Shown: positions 8,731 to 17,526, counted from the first letter of the stretch. The stretch: 64,000 nucleotides of DNA from Streptomyces sp. SID13726 (GCF_010548375.1 NZ_JAAGLY010000029.1:35096-99095); one strand, 5' to 3'. The notes: generated from the sequence alone by a model not told the origin. Numbers and translations are program-made.

Positions 8731-10602
8731 TCAGGGTGTGTACACCGTCGGCCGAGGCGCCGTAGGCATCCCGTTGCCGATGAAGAAGCTCGGGTGCGGG
8801 GGCTGGTTGTAGGCGGTGTTCTGCCAGGCCAGGCCGGTGCGGTACATCGTGTCGTGGAGGAGGGTGGTGATCTTCGTCGTCGTCTCGACGGGGGTCGAGT
8901 AGATCCTGAGGGCCGTGTTGTCGGAGGTGGGCCAGACGGCCTCCTCGCGCCAGTCGCCGAGGATGTCGCCGGAGAGGGACGGGGTGGCCTTGGTGCTGTT
9001 GTTGGAGTGGACGCCGGAGGCGGTCAGGAGACGGGTGTCCGAGGAGGTGCCGTACTTGTCGATGTGGGTGCCGTCGAGGAGTTCGCGGACCGGGTCGCCG
9101 TCCCACCAGGACAGGAAGTTGACGGAGGACGGCTCGCGGCCCTTCGTGGCGCCCGCCTCGTCGCGGATCGAGGAGTCGGAGGCGGACCAGACCTCGGCGC
9201 CGTCGTTCCCGGCCCAGATGTCACCGGCGACTCCGCGGCCGTTGTCGCAGCACGCGGCCAGTTTCCAATTGACCGTGCCGTTCGCCGGGTTGATGTACAG
9301 CTCCGCCGGCTGGGACGTCGACTCCGAGACCTTGAAGTACTCCAGGCCCGCGTGGGCGGGGTCGAGGTCGCCGAGGTGCTGGGCGTCGCCGTGGCCCGTC
9401 CTCGTGGTCCACAGCCCGTTGCCGTTGTCGTCGACCGCCATCGCGCCGTAGACGATCTCGTCCTTGCCGTCGTTGTCCACGTCCCCGACGGACAGACTGT
9501 GCGAGCCCTGGCCGTCGTACCCCTTGCCGCTGTTCGTCGAGGAGTTGGTGTCGAAGGTCCAGCGGCGGGTGAAGGTGCCGTTCCGCCAGTCCCAGGCCGC
9601 GATCACCGTGCGGGTGTAGTAGCCGCGGGCCATGATCAGGGACGGCCGGGCCCCGTCCAGGTACGCCGTGCCCGCCAGGAAGCGGTCGACGCGGTTGCCG
9701 TACGAGTCGCCCCACGACGACACCGTGCCGCGCGCCGGGACGTAGTCCACGCTCTGCATCGCCTTGCCGGTCTGGCCGTTGAACATGGTCAGGTACTCGG
9801 GGCCGGACAGGACATAGCCGCTGGAGTTGCGGTAGTCGGCCGAGGAGCTGCCGATCACCGCGCCCGTCCCGTCGACCGTGCCGTCGGCCGTCTTCATGGC
9901 GATCTCGGCCTTGCCGTCGCCGTCGTAGTCGTACGCCTGGAACTGCGTGTAGTGCGCGCCGGAGCGGATGTTGCGGCCCAGGTCGATGCGCCAGAGGCGG
10001 GTGCCGTCGAGCTTGACGCCGTCGAGGATCGTGTTGCCGGTGTAGCCGGACTGGGAGTTGTCCTTCTGGTTGGTCGGCTGCCACTTGAGGACGAAGTCCA
10101 GTGCCCCGTCGCCGTCGAGGTCGGCGACGGAGGCGTCGTTGGCCTCGTAGGTGTAGGCCACCCCGTCGGGGGTCGTGCCGCCGGACGGCGGGCTGATCGG
10201 AACGTCCTTGTATCCGGTGCGGAGTTGGACCGCGTGGACCGAGTCGGCCTGCTCGACCCCGCCGACGATCGCGCGGACCGTGTAGTCGGCCTGGGCGGGC
10301 GCGCCGGAGTGGAAGTAGTTCGTGGAGCCGCTGACCGGGGTCGAGTTGACCTTCGTACCGGCGCGGTAGACGTTGAACGAGACGTCGTTGGGGTCGGTGC
10401 CGAGCCAGCGCCAGCTGACCAGGTTGCCGGCGTCGGTGTGGACGCTGACGACGCCCCGGTCGAGCTTCTCGACCTGGCGGGCGGTGGCCGCCTCGGCCGT
10501 GCCGGGCGACAACGCGGTCAGACCGGCGGCCACCAGGGCCGCGACGGCGGTCGTCGCCGAGAGCAGGACTCGGCGTCTGCGGTGCGGGTGCGGGTGCTGC
10601 AC
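8731..10602 (-). CDS. PL11 rhamnogalacturonan endolyase
   Basis: Secreted pectin lyase of 623 aa, like Bacillus YesW/YesX, which cleaves the rhamnogalacturonan I backbone by beta-elimination. The GTG at 10602 is preceded by CGGAGG at 8-nt spacing and begins a signal peptide (HPHPHRRRRVLLSATTAVAALVAAG..., cleavage near EAA). The mature part starts with RQVEKLDRGVVSVHTDAGNLVSWRWLGTD in two runs typical of the family. It then has repeated calcium-binding propeller motifs (DLDGDGALDF, DYDGDGKAEI, DVDNDGKDEI). There is no CBM. The WYL-regulator gene lies 44 bp upstream on the same strand. Length matches the family catalytic domain. Confidence 0.93.
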   Translation of the reverse strand: MQHPHPHRRRRVLLSATTAVAALVAAGLTALSPGTAEAATARQVEKLDRGVVSVHTDAGNLVSWRWLGTDPNDVSFNVYRAGTKVNSTPVSGSTNYFHSGAPAQADYTVRAIVGGVEQADSVHAVQLRTGYKDVPISPPSGGTTPDGVAYTYEANDASVADLDGDGALDFVLKWQPTNQKDNSQSGYTGNTILDGVKLDGTRLWRIDLGRNIRSGAHYTQFQAYDYDGDGKAEIAMKTADGTVDGTGAVIGSSSADYRNSSGYVLSGPEYLTMFNGQTGKAMQSVDYVPARGTVSSWGDSYGNRVDRFLAGTAYLDGARPSLIMARGYYTRTVIAAWDWRNGTFTRRWTFDTNSSTNSGKGYDGQGSHSLSVGDVDNDGKDEIVYGAMAVDDNGNGLWTTRTGHGDAQHLGDLDPAHAGLEYFKVSESTSQPAELYINPANGTVNWKLAACCDNGRGVAGDIWAGNDGAEVWSASDSSIRDEAGATKGREPSSVNFLSWWDGDPVRELLDGTHIDKYGTSSDTRLLTASGVHSNNSTKATPSLSGDILGDWREEAVWPTSDNTALRIYSTPVETTTKITTLLHDTMYRTGLAWQNTAYNQPPHPSFFIGNGMPTAPRPTVYTP

Positions 10603-10646
10603 GGGGTGAACCTCCGAAGCAGAGAGGACGGACGGGTTCCGCCCAC

Positions 10647-11597
10647 TCAGTCGCCGCTCGGGGAGGGCGAGTTGCCGTATCTTTCGGCCAGTTCGGCGAT
10701 CGTTCGGGCCATCAGTCCGCGCAGCTCGGCGGGTTCCAGGACCTCGATGTCCGTGCCCAGGCGCAGGAATTCGCCATGCGCCCGCGCCACGGACTCGATG
10801 GGGACACGGGCCACGCTCCAGCCGTCGGGGTCCGTGCGCTCCACGGCCGCCTCCGGCAGCCGCACGTCCGGGGCGAGGCGTACGACCGCCTCGCCCCGGT
10901 GGAGCCGGTCGTGGAAGTCCCTCTGGTAGGCCGTCCAGTACGCGGCCAGGTCGAAGCCCTCGGGGCGGCCGAACTCCTCGCCGCAGGAGGTGAGTTCGAG
11001 GATCTGGTCGACCCGGAAGGTGCGCGGTCCCGGGCCCGCGACGACGTACCACCGCCCCGCCTTCAGGACCAGTCCGTACGGCTCCAACCGCCGCCGTACA
11101 TCGGTCGGTTCGGCCCAGCGGCGGTACAGCACCTCCAGCACCCGGCTGTTCCACACCGCGTCCGCCACGGCCGGCAGGAACGGCGCCTCCTCGGTCCGCG
11201 CGTACCACCCGGGGGCGTCCAGGTGGAAGCGTCCGCTGATCCGGTCGGCGTGTACCCGCAGCTCCACCGGCAGCGCGGCCCGCACCTTCAGCTGGGCGGC
11301 GGCGAGGACCGAGCCGAGGCCCAGCTCGGCGGCGGCCCCGGGGGCCCCGGCGAGGAACAGGGCCTCCGCCTCGTCCGCGGTGAGGCCGGTCAGCCGGGTG
11401 CGGTAGCCGTCGAGCAGGCGGTAGCCGCCGGCGTGGCCCGCGTCGCCGTAGAGCGGGACGCCCGCCGCGCCCAGCGCCTCGACGTCCCGGTAGACGGTGC
11501 GCACGGACACCTCCAGCTCCTCGGCGAGCTGGGCGGCGGTCATCCGGCCCCGGGTCTGGAGCAGGAGGAGGATCGAGACGAGTCGGCCGGCCTTCAC
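10647..11597 (-). CDS. YafY-type HTH-WYL transcriptional regulator
   Basis: Cytoplasmic DNA-binding regulator of 316 aa. An N-terminal winged HTH (residues 1-60; QTRGRMTAAQLAEELEVSVR) is followed by a WYL domain (about 130-215; core GRWYVVAG, preceded by RRLEPYGLVLKAG) and a WCX-type C-terminus. The start is GTG at 11597 and has no good ribosome-binding site. The gene diverges from a two-gene operon across only 62 bp, with a perfect palindrome centred between the starts. Regulators of this family usually control their own promoter and the adjacent divergent gene. The ligand is unknown. Read-through into the PL11 lyase downstream is possible but unproven. Confidence 0.88.
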   Translation of the reverse strand: MKAGRLVSILLLLQTRGRMTAAQLAEELEVSVRTVYRDVEALGAAGVPLYGDAGHAGGYRLLDGYRTRLTGLTADEAEALFLAGAPGAAAELGLGSVLAAAQLKVRAALPVELRVHADRISGRFHLDAPGWYARTEEAPFLPAVADAVWNSRVLEVLYRRWAEPTDVRRRLEPYGLVLKAGRWYVVAGPGPRTFRVDQILELTSCGEEFGRPEGFDLAAYWTAYQRDFHDRLHRGEAVVRLAPDVRLPEAAVERTDPDGWSVARVPIESVARAHGEFLRLGTDIEVLEPAELRGLMARTIAELAERYGNSPSPSGD

Positions 11598-11614
11598 CGC
11601 TCCAGAATCCCAGA

Positions 11615-11641
11615 CTCCACTGACAGAAGATGTCAGTGGAG
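11615..11641. promoter_or_regulatory. Perfect palindromic operator between WYL regulator and divergent operon
   Basis: CTCCACTGACA-GAAGA-TGTCAGTGGAG: 11-bp arms with no mismatch around a 5-bp spacer. It is placed almost symmetrically, 17 bp from the GTG at 11597 and 18 bp from the ATG at 11660. It is the only strong dyad in the gap and the obvious candidate site for the WYL regulator. Binding is inferred. Confidence 0.8.
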
Positions 11642-11659
11642 CGGGCCTAGCGTCCCGCC

Positions 11660-12139
11660 ATGGGCTTCACCGAGAAACTTCTGACCGTGCCCCCTCCTAT
11701 CGAGGTCGCCGGGCGGCACATCAAGCGCTACCACGTCACCGCCGACCCGGCCGGCATCGCGCCCGACGTCGAGAAGGCGGCGTACGAGATCCTTCCGGAG
11801 CTGCTGCCGGAGCCGGACGGCACCCCGGCCGCGACTTTCGTCGTCCTGCACCGCGGCAACGACGACGGCGCCTACCTGAACGCGTACAGCTGGGTCTGGG
11901 ACAACGTCCTGCACTTCCGGGGCGCGTCGGCGGGCCAGCCGGTGCTGGGCTGCCCCGACACCGACCCGACCCACTTCGTCCGGCCCGAACTGCCCTGGAT
12001 CGGCTGCGTGTTCGAGCTGCCGCCGATCCTGCACGAGCGGAACGCCTGGGTACGGCACCTGCTCACACCCGAAGTCCCGGACCTCGCCGCCTACTTGGCC
12101 GACTCCCTGCCCGCGGGGACCACTGGAGAGCGCTCATGA
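11660..12139 (+). CDS. Conserved hypothetical protein, 159 aa
   Basis: I do not recognise a named family. The protein is soluble, with no signal peptide or membrane segment, and carries the segments AYLNAYSWVWDNVLHFRG and HFVRPELPWIGCVFELPP. ATG 11660 has no Shine-Dalgarno sequence, which together with the short leader suggests leaderless or near-leaderless translation. It overlaps the next gene by 4 bp (ATGA) and is divergent from the WYL regulator, so it is probably that regulator's target. Confidence 0.75.
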   Translation: MGFTEKLLTVPPPIEVAGRHIKRYHVTADPAGIAPDVEKAAYEILPELLPEPDGTPAATFVVLHRGNDDGAYLNAYSWVWDNVLHFRGASAGQPVLGCPDTDPTHFVRPELPWIGCVFELPPILHERNAWVRHLLTPEVPDLAAYLADSLPAGTTGERS

Positions 12140-12606
12140 GCAGCCCGCACGACTTCGACTTCTTCCACGGGGAGTGGGCGGTGACGAACCGGCGCCGCAC
12201 CGACTTCCTCGACCCGGACAGCGGTTGGGAGGAGTTCGCGGCCACGAGCCGCTGCTGGCCGCTGTTCGACGGGGCCGCGAACGTCGACGAGATCGACATG
12301 CCGTATCTCGGCGCGCAGGGCGCGACCCTGCGGCTCTTCGACCGGGAGACCGGGCAGTGGTCGCTGAACTGGGCGGCGAGCCGCAGCGGAAAGCTGTTCC
12401 CGCCGGTGGTCGGGCGGTTCGAGGGCGGACGCGGTGAGTTCCACGGTGACGACACCCACGACGGCAAGGAGGTGCGGGTGCGGTTCGTGTGGGCCGGCAT
12501 GTCCGCCGAGAGGGCCCACTGGGAGCAGGCCTTCTCCGTCGACGGCGGGGCGACCTGGGTGACCAACTGGACCATGGACTTCAGCCGGCCTTCCGGAACG
12601 CCCTGA
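12136..12606 (+). CDS. DUF1579-like conserved protein, 156 aa
   Basis: Small cytoplasmic protein starting SSPHDFDFFHGEWAVTNRR, with several Trp residues and alternating beta-strand character. This resembles lipocalin-like DUF1579 proteins (first strand motif F-x-G-x-W). The start overlaps the stop of the 159-aa gene, so the two are translationally coupled. Its 3' end overlaps the convergent methyltransferase by 26 bp. The role is unknown; context suggests a function under the adjacent WYL regulator. Confidence 0.7.
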   Translation: MSSPHDFDFFHGEWAVTNRRRTDFLDPDSGWEEFAATSRCWPLFDGAANVDEIDMPYLGAQGATLRLFDRETGQWSLNWAASRSGKLFPPVVGRFEGGRGEFHGDDTHDGKEVRVRFVWAGMSAERAHWEQAFSVDGGATWVTNWTMDFSRPSGTP

Positions 12607-13324
12607 CCCTGAACACCGGTTCGGCGCGCGGGAGTTCCTGGTCCGCGAGGGCCTCGACGCGGGCGGCGAACCGTTCGGTGAGCGGGTCGCCGGGCGGCAG
12701 CCGGGTGAACCAGCCGCGGCGCAGGTCGGCGGCCGTACGCCGGGGGCTGCGGCCCTGACCGCGGCCCGGGAAGCGGGCCCGCCCGGCCGGGCGCAGGCCG
12801 TGCGCGGCGGCGTACGACTCCACGAGCGGCGCCGCGTCGGGGGCCGGGCGGCGCGGGCGTGCGGCGAGCACCTCGTCGATGTCGCTGCCGACGTCGTGGG
12901 CGGCGGCCTTGTCGACGGTGGTGACGTACACCCCGCCGGGTCTCAGCACCCGGGCGCACTCGGCGACCACGGCCCGGACGTCCTCGGGCCGGTCCAGGAG
13001 GTGCAGCAGCCAGACACTGGTGACGGCGTCGAAGGTGCCGTCGGGGAACGGCAGTGCGCGGCTGTCGGCGAGGACGACAGTGCCGGGCAGCCGTACGGCG
13101 GCCACGCGGGCCATGCCGTACGTCAGGTCGGCGCCGGTCACCCGGATCGCGGGCCGGGCGGCGGCGAGCCTGCGGGTGACGATCCCGGTGCCGCAGGCCA
13201 CGTCGAGGAGGCGCCCGGTGCCGGACGGGATCAGGCCGAGCAGGGCGTCGGCAGCGGCGGCGGCCCTGGGTTCGCCGCCGCGGGTGGCGTCGTAGGCGTC
13301 GGCCTCCTTGTCGTAGTCGAGCAC
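12581..13324 (-). CDS. Class I SAM-dependent methyltransferase
   Basis: 247 aa. Motif I LLDVACGTGIVTRRLA (about residues 39-54) binds S-adenosylmethionine, followed by the acidic motif II VTGADLTYGM and motif IV-like GTFDAVTSVWLLHLLDRPE; this is the Methyltransf_11 pattern. The substrate cannot be inferred. The N-terminus DYDKEADAYDATRGGEPRA is typical of small-molecule methyltransferases. It lies 4 bp downstream of the pterin dehydratase gene on the same strand, so they likely share a transcript. Confidence 0.88.
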   Translation of the reverse strand: MLDYDKEADAYDATRGGEPRAAAAADALLGLIPSGTGRLLDVACGTGIVTRRLAAARPAIRVTGADLTYGMARVAAVRLPGTVVLADSRALPFPDGTFDAVTSVWLLHLLDRPEDVRAVVAECARVLRPGGVYVTTVDKAAAHDVGSDIDEVLAARPRRPAPDAAPLVESYAAAHGLRPAGRARFPGRGQGRSPRRTAADLRRGWFTRLPPGDPLTERFAARVEALADQELPRAEPVFRVRAFRKAG

Positions 13325-13328
13325 CGGC

Positions 13329-13634
13329 TCACTGGGCTCCGTGACCGGCGGCGAGCGCCTCCACCCGCTGCGCGAGCTCGAAGTCCTTCTCGGTGACGCT
13401 GCCGCCCGCGCTGTGCGTGTGCACGGACAGCGCGACCGTGTTGTAGCCGAGGGTGAGGTCGGAGTGGTGGTCGAGCTCCTCCTGGACCTGGGCGATGTGC
13501 ACGACCATCGCGGTCGCGGCGAAGTGGTTGCCGAGGCGGTACGAGCGGGTGAGCCGGCCGTCGTCGACGGACCAGCCCGGCAGTTCCGCGAGCCGGTCCT
13601 CGATCTCCTTCTGGGACAGCGGTTGGACGGGCAT
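13329..13634 (-). CDS. Pterin-4a-carbinolamine dehydratase
   Basis: 101-aa enzyme that dehydrates 4a-hydroxytetrahydropterin during pterin recycling. The family signature is complete: EELDHHSD (His-His), then Y and a paired His in GYNTVALSVHTH, then TEKDF with the Asp. Length matches the family. No pterin-dependent hydroxylase is nearby, so its partner is elsewhere. It is the first gene of a short unit with the methyltransferase. Confidence 0.93.
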   Translation of the reverse strand: MPVQPLSQKEIEDRLAELPGWSVDDGRLTRSYRLGNHFAATAMVVHIAQVQEELDHHSDLTLGYNTVALSVHTHSAGGSVTEKDFELAQRVEALAAGHGAQ

Positions 13635-13719
13635 GGCCTCGTTCCTCCCTGCGGGTCGGGGTGTCTTCAGAGTCCCACAGCGGTGCCGCCGCGGCCCTGG
13701 TCAGGAGGGTTCCCGCTGG

Positions 13720-14230
13720 TCAGGCGCGGACACCTTCGGCGGCAAGGTCATCGGCGAGCACGGCGATCCTGGCCCGGCCCTCGACCTGCCGGACCCACGC
13801 GTGCGGCAGGCCGACGTCGCCGTGCAGGGCGCCGAGGAGGTTGCCGCAGACGGAGCCGGTGGAGTCGCTGTCCCCGGAGTGGTTGACGGACAGCAGCAGC
13901 GCCTGTTCGACGCTGCCGGCGGCCAGTGCGCTGTAGACGCCGACGGCGAGCGCCTGCTCGGCGACCCAGCCCGCGCCCAGGGACTCGACCTTCTGCGGGG
14001 TCGGCGGCTTCCCGGCGGCCAGGTCGACAGCCTGTTCGAGGGCGGACATCGTCTCCTCGTGGCCGGGGTGGCGGGCCATCCCGTGCCGTCCGTGCATCTG
14101 ACAGATCCGGTCCAGGGAGGTGAACTCGATCGGATAGCCGAGGGGCGTCCCCCAGTGCGCCGTCCAGCAGACAGCCCCGCACCCTGGCGCGGTGGACCGC
14201 CGCGCTCTCGCTCGCCCACGGCCCGTTCAT
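13720..14230 (-). pseudogene. Decayed ADP-ribosylglycohydrolase (DraG-like), frameshift plus internal deletion
   Basis: The N-terminal piece (from ATG 14230) reads AAVHRARVRGCLLDGALGDA and then shifts frame in a CCCC run (plus-strand GGGG, 14142-14145). Removing one base restores LGYPIEFTSLDRICQMHG, the expected continuation. The text then jumps straight to the C-terminal family segment (MARHPGHEETMSALEQAV, then SVNHSGDSDSTGSVCGNLL with metal-ligand Asp residues), ending at 13720. The central part of roughly 180-200 residues expected in the family, including the TDDTQ metal-binding motif, is missing. About 170 codons remain of the usual 330 or so, so it is not functional as an ADP-ribosyl hydrolase. 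Confidence 0.85.
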
Positions 14231-14259
14231 GCGCCCGCTCCTCGACTACGGTCGTACGT

Positions 14260-15084
14260 ATGACCAGTGTCCCGTCAGGTGAAGCCCCTCCCGCCGCCGC
14301 CCAGGGAGCGGGCCCCCTCCTGCGCGCCTGGCGTGAGCAACGGCGGGTCAGCCAGCTGGAGTTGGCGCTGCGGGCGGACTCGTCGGCGCGGCACATCAGC
14401 TTCGTCGAGACGGGCCGGTCCCGCCCGAGCGAGGAGATGGTGCTGCGGCTCGCCGAGCATCTGGAGGTCCCGGTGCGGGAACGCAACGCGCTGCTGCTCG
14501 CCGCCGGTTACGCACCGCGGTTCCCGGAGACCCCGCTGGACGCCCCGGCGCTGGACGCGGTGCGCGAGGGGATCGAGCGGCTGATCCAGGGGTACGAGCC
14601 CTACCCCGCGCTGGTCTTCGACGCCTCGTACCACGTCGTGGCCGCGAACCGGGGCATCATGATGCTCCTCGACGGCATCCCGGAGTCCCTGCTCCGGCCC
14701 CCGATCAACACCATGCGGCTCACCCTGCACCCGGAGGGCCTCGCACCGCGCATCCGCAACCTGCGGGAGTGGCGCGGTCACCTGCTTGAGCAGATGGAGC
14801 GGCAGATCGCCCTGGGCCGGTCGGATCAACTGCGGGAGCTGTACGAGGAGGTGGCGGCCTATCCGGTGCCGGACCCCGGGGACACGGACCGCGAACCGGA
14901 CGGGCCCGCGCCGTACTTCGCGCTGCCGATGCGGATCGAGCACGAGGGCCGGACCCTGTCGTTCGTCTCGTCGACCTCCACCTTCAACACCCCGATGGAC
15001 GTGACCGTCGCCGAGCTGGCCATCGAGACGTTCCTCCCGGCCGACCCGGCGACGGTCAAGTACCTTCATTCACTGCTGCCCTGA
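14260..15084 (+). CDS. XRE-family regulator with MmyB-like ligand-binding domain
   Basis: 274 aa. The ATG at 14260 gives a proper N-terminus; the same frame is open upstream but lacks coding character. An XRE helix-turn-helix (about residues 17-72; REQRRVSQLELALRADSS, then ARHISFVETGRSRPSEEM) is followed by the MmyB-like domain (about 95-270), beginning GYEPYPALVFDASYHVVAAN. This domain is a PAS-like fold that binds a fatty acid in a characterised homologue. The gene starts next to the broken glycohydrolase and overlaps the convergent membrane-protein gene by 19 bp. Its target is unknown. Confidence 0.9.
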   Translation: MTSVPSGEAPPAAAQGAGPLLRAWREQRRVSQLELALRADSSARHISFVETGRSRPSEEMVLRLAEHLEVPVRERNALLLAAGYAPRFPETPLDAPALDAVREGIERLIQGYEPYPALVFDASYHVVAANRGIMMLLDGIPESLLRPPINTMRLTLHPEGLAPRIRNLREWRGHLLEQMERQIALGRSDQLRELYEEVAAYPVPDPGDTDREPDGPAPYFALPMRIEHEGRTLSFVSSTSTFNTPMDVTVAELAIETFLPADPATVKYLHSLLP

Positions 15085-15491
15085 CGCTCCCTCAGGGCGA
15101 TGTACTGGACCAGTGCGAAACCGGCGACGACGGCCGCCTGGAGCACGGTCCACACGGCACCGGCCGTGCTCGGGGACAGCCACAGGCCGAGGGCGGCACA
15201 ACTGAGCACGGCCCAGGCGAGGTTGACCTCGACGACAGCGCGTACGGCGAGCGCCGGCGGACGGCCGCGCGAGGCGAGGACGCCGACGCCGACGCCGTAC
15301 GACAGGAGGAGGAGTCCGAGTCCGAGCAGCAGCCCGGAGCCGACGCCCAGGAACCGGCCGGCCGGCCCGGACAGGGTGAGATACGCGAGGCCGTTGGCCC
15401 CGGTCACCGCCGCGTCCAGGGCGAGGAAGCGGCGCAGCATGGTGTGCGGGTCGGTGGTCCGGGCGAGCGCGGCGAGCTGGGTCGCGGACAT
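15066..15491 (-). CDS. Small four-helix integral membrane protein
   Basis: 141 aa with four predicted membrane segments (around residues 22-42, 47-70, 80-103 and 110-130; for example GLLLGLGLLLLSYGVGVGVL). There is no catalytic motif. This family is often found near XRE/MmyB regulators in Streptomyces, and here its 3' end overlaps that gene convergently. Function unknown. The 260 bp upstream, to the next regulator, hold no further gene. Confidence 0.75.
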   Translation of the reverse strand: MSATQLAALARTTDPHTMLRRFLALDAAVTGANGLAYLTLSGPAGRFLGVGSGLLLGLGLLLLSYGVGVGVLASRGRPPALAVRAVVEVNLAWAVLSCAALGLWLSPSTAGAVWTVLQAAVVAGFALVQYIALRERQGSSE

Positions 15492-15751
15492 GACGAATCA
15501 CCCTCCGTCGAGGTCGGAAGTCACGGTCAGGAGCCGAGGCCCGGGGGCCCACGGCGGAACGGGGAGAGGGGCGGCGGGAGCGGGTTCCGGGCCGGAGTAC
15601 GCCGGCCCGGAACCCCTGGTCACCACCCTCCCGCCCGCCCGCGCCGGCGTCGATTACCCGGGAGGTAAGGAAGGAAGCGGTCGTGACCGGTGAGACCGCA
15701 ACCGGAACATGGCACACTGCACGAAGCTTCGACGCGTAGGGGAGGCGTGGC

Positions 15752-16615
15752 GTGAGTGAGCGGCGACCTGCGCCGACCGTGGGCCAGGTGGTGCTCGGCA
15801 GACGGCTTCAGGAACTGCGGGAGGCGGCCGGCCTCAGACGTGAGGAGGCCGCGCAGGTACTGCGGGTGGCCCCGGCGACCGTACGGCGGATGGAGATGGC
15901 CGAGGTCGCGCTGAAGATCCCGTACGTCCAGGTGCTCCTGGAGACGTACGGCGTCCCCGCGGACCAGGTGACCTCGTTCGTGGACCTGGCCGAGGAGGCG
16001 AACCGGCCGGGCTGGTGGCAGCGGTTCCACGACGTGCTGCCCGAGTGGTTCAGCATGTACGTGAGCCTGGAGGGCGCCGCCCGGATCATCCGTTCCTACG
16101 AGCCGCACTTCGTGCCCGGTCTGCTCCAGACCGAGGACTACGCGCGTGCCGTGATGGAGGCCGGGACGATCGGCCAGGCCGGCCCGGAGGCGCTGGAGCG
16201 GCACGTGTCCCTGCGCATGGCCCGGCAGAAGCTCCTCGACCGCCCGAACCCGCCCCACCTGTGGGCGATCATGGACGAGACGGTGCTGCGCCGCCCGGTG
16301 AGCATCCGTACCGAGGTGATGCGCGACCAGCTGGACAAGCTGCTGGAGTTCGCCGAGCGCGACCGGGTCACGCTCCAGGTGTGCGAGTTCGAGGAGGGCC
16401 CGCACCCGGGGACGTACGCGCCCTTCTCGCTGTTCCGCTTCGCCGAGCCGGAGCTGCCCGACCTGGTCTTCACCGAGTACCTGACCGGTGCGCTGTACCT
16501 CGACTCCCGCCAGGAGGTCGCCACGCATCTGGAGGTCCTGGACCACATGTCGGCGCGGGCCGCGTCGGCCGAGCGCACGAAGAAGCTGCTGCGGGAGCGC
16601 CGCGAGGACTTCTGA
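15752..16615 (+). CDS. XRE-family regulator with DUF5753 domain
   Basis: 287 aa. The GTG at 15752 follows a GGGGAGG ribosome-binding site. The HTH is in residues 12-70 (LGRRLQELREAAGLRREEAA, then RVAPATVRRME). DUF5753 covers about 95-280 (WFSMYVSLEGAARIIRSYEP, then VPGLLQTEDYARAVM), a family abundant in Streptomyces. It is followed 35 bp later by a DUF574 methyltransferase. This regulator pair type is common in the genus and often occurs many times per genome; its signal is unknown. Confidence 0.92.
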   Translation: MSERRPAPTVGQVVLGRRLQELREAAGLRREEAAQVLRVAPATVRRMEMAEVALKIPYVQVLLETYGVPADQVTSFVDLAEEANRPGWWQRFHDVLPEWFSMYVSLEGAARIIRSYEPHFVPGLLQTEDYARAVMEAGTIGQAGPEALERHVSLRMARQKLLDRPNPPHLWAIMDETVLRRPVSIRTEVMRDQLDKLLEFAERDRVTLQVCEFEEGPHPGTYAPFSLFRFAEPELPDLVFTEYLTGALYLDSRQEVATHLEVLDHMSARAASAERTKKLLRERREDF

Positions 16616-16650
16616 GCACGGACATCGCCACACAGGGGAGAAGACACCGT

Positions 16651-17445
16651 ATGACCGGATCCGACGCGTCCAGAATCGACACGAGCCGCCCGCACCCGGC
16701 GCGGGTCTACGACTGGTGGCTGGGCGGCAAGGACAACTACCCCGTGGACGAGGCGCTGGCGCGCCGGATCCTGGAGGTGGACGGCACGGTGCTGCGCGGG
16801 GCGCGCGCCAACCGCCGCTTCATGACCCGGGCTGTGCGCACCGCGGCGGAGGCCGGGATCCGCCAGTTCCTGGACATCGGCACCGGCATCCCCACCGAGC
16901 CCAACCTGCACCAGGTCGCGCAGTCCGTCGCCCCCGAGGCCAAGGTGGTGTACGCGGACAACGACCCGATCGTGCTGCGGCACGCGCAGGCGCTGCTGCA
17001 CGGCTCCGCCGAGGGCACCACGGACTACGTCGAGGCCGACGTCCGTGACGTCGAGGCCCTGCTGGCCCGGGCGCGCGAGTCCCTGGACTTCACTCAGCCG
17101 ATCGCGCTGTCCCTGGTCGCGCTCACCCACTACCTGGACGATGACGTGTACGCGCTCGTCGAGCGGTACGTCGACACCCTCCCCCCGGGCAGCTTCCTGA
17201 TCCTCTCGCAGGTCACCCCCGATCTGAGCCCCGCGGCCATCGAGAAGGCCGCCCAGCAGTTCCGCAACAGCGGCACCCCCTTCTTCCCCCGCTCCCTCGC
17301 CGAGTTCTCCCGCTTCTTCGACGGTCTGGAGCTGCTGGGCCCGGGTGTCATCCCCGTCTACGGCTGGCGGCCCGAGCCGGAGGACGTGGCGGCCCAGGCG
17401 GAGGGCATCGTGCCGGTGTACGCGGGGGTCGCGCGCAAGGTCTGA
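16651..17445 (+). CDS. DUF574 SAM-dependent methyltransferase
   Basis: 264 aa S-adenosyl methyltransferase of the Streptomyces-expanded family PF04672. The ATG at 16651 opens IDTSRPHPARVYDWWLGGKD, the diagnostic family start (RVYDYLLGGKDN in relatives). The SAM motif is IRQFLDIGTGIPTEPN and later ALSLVALTHYLDDD is conserved. It is encoded directly after the DUF5753 regulator. The substrate is not known for most members. A small palindrome ACCCGTACGGGT spans its stop codon (17445-17456). Confidence 0.92.
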   Translation: MTGSDASRIDTSRPHPARVYDWWLGGKDNYPVDEALARRILEVDGTVLRGARANRRFMTRAVRTAAEAGIRQFLDIGTGIPTEPNLHQVAQSVAPEAKVVYADNDPIVLRHAQALLHGSAEGTTDYVEADVRDVEALLARARESLDFTQPIALSLVALTHYLDDDVYALVERYVDTLPPGSFLILSQVTPDLSPAAIEKAAQQFRNSGTPFFPRSLAEFSRFFDGLELLGPGVIPVYGWRPEPEDVAAQAEGIVPVYAGVARKV

Positions 17446-17526
17446 CCCGTACGGGTGCCGTGAACGGGTGCGCTCCCGCGCCCCGCCCTAGGTTCGAAGG
17501 AGCCACGGGCAAGCAAGGGAGCGCAC

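Noticed and set aside
8722..10929. 735-codon plus-strand frame over the PL11 lyase
   Set aside because: Shadow frame; the minus-strand gene has signal peptide, ribosome-binding site and calcium motifs.
15752..17445. XRE-DUF5753/DUF574 pair as part of a biosynthetic gene cluster
   Set aside because: No core biosynthetic gene nearby; these pairs are common throughout Streptomyces chromosomes.
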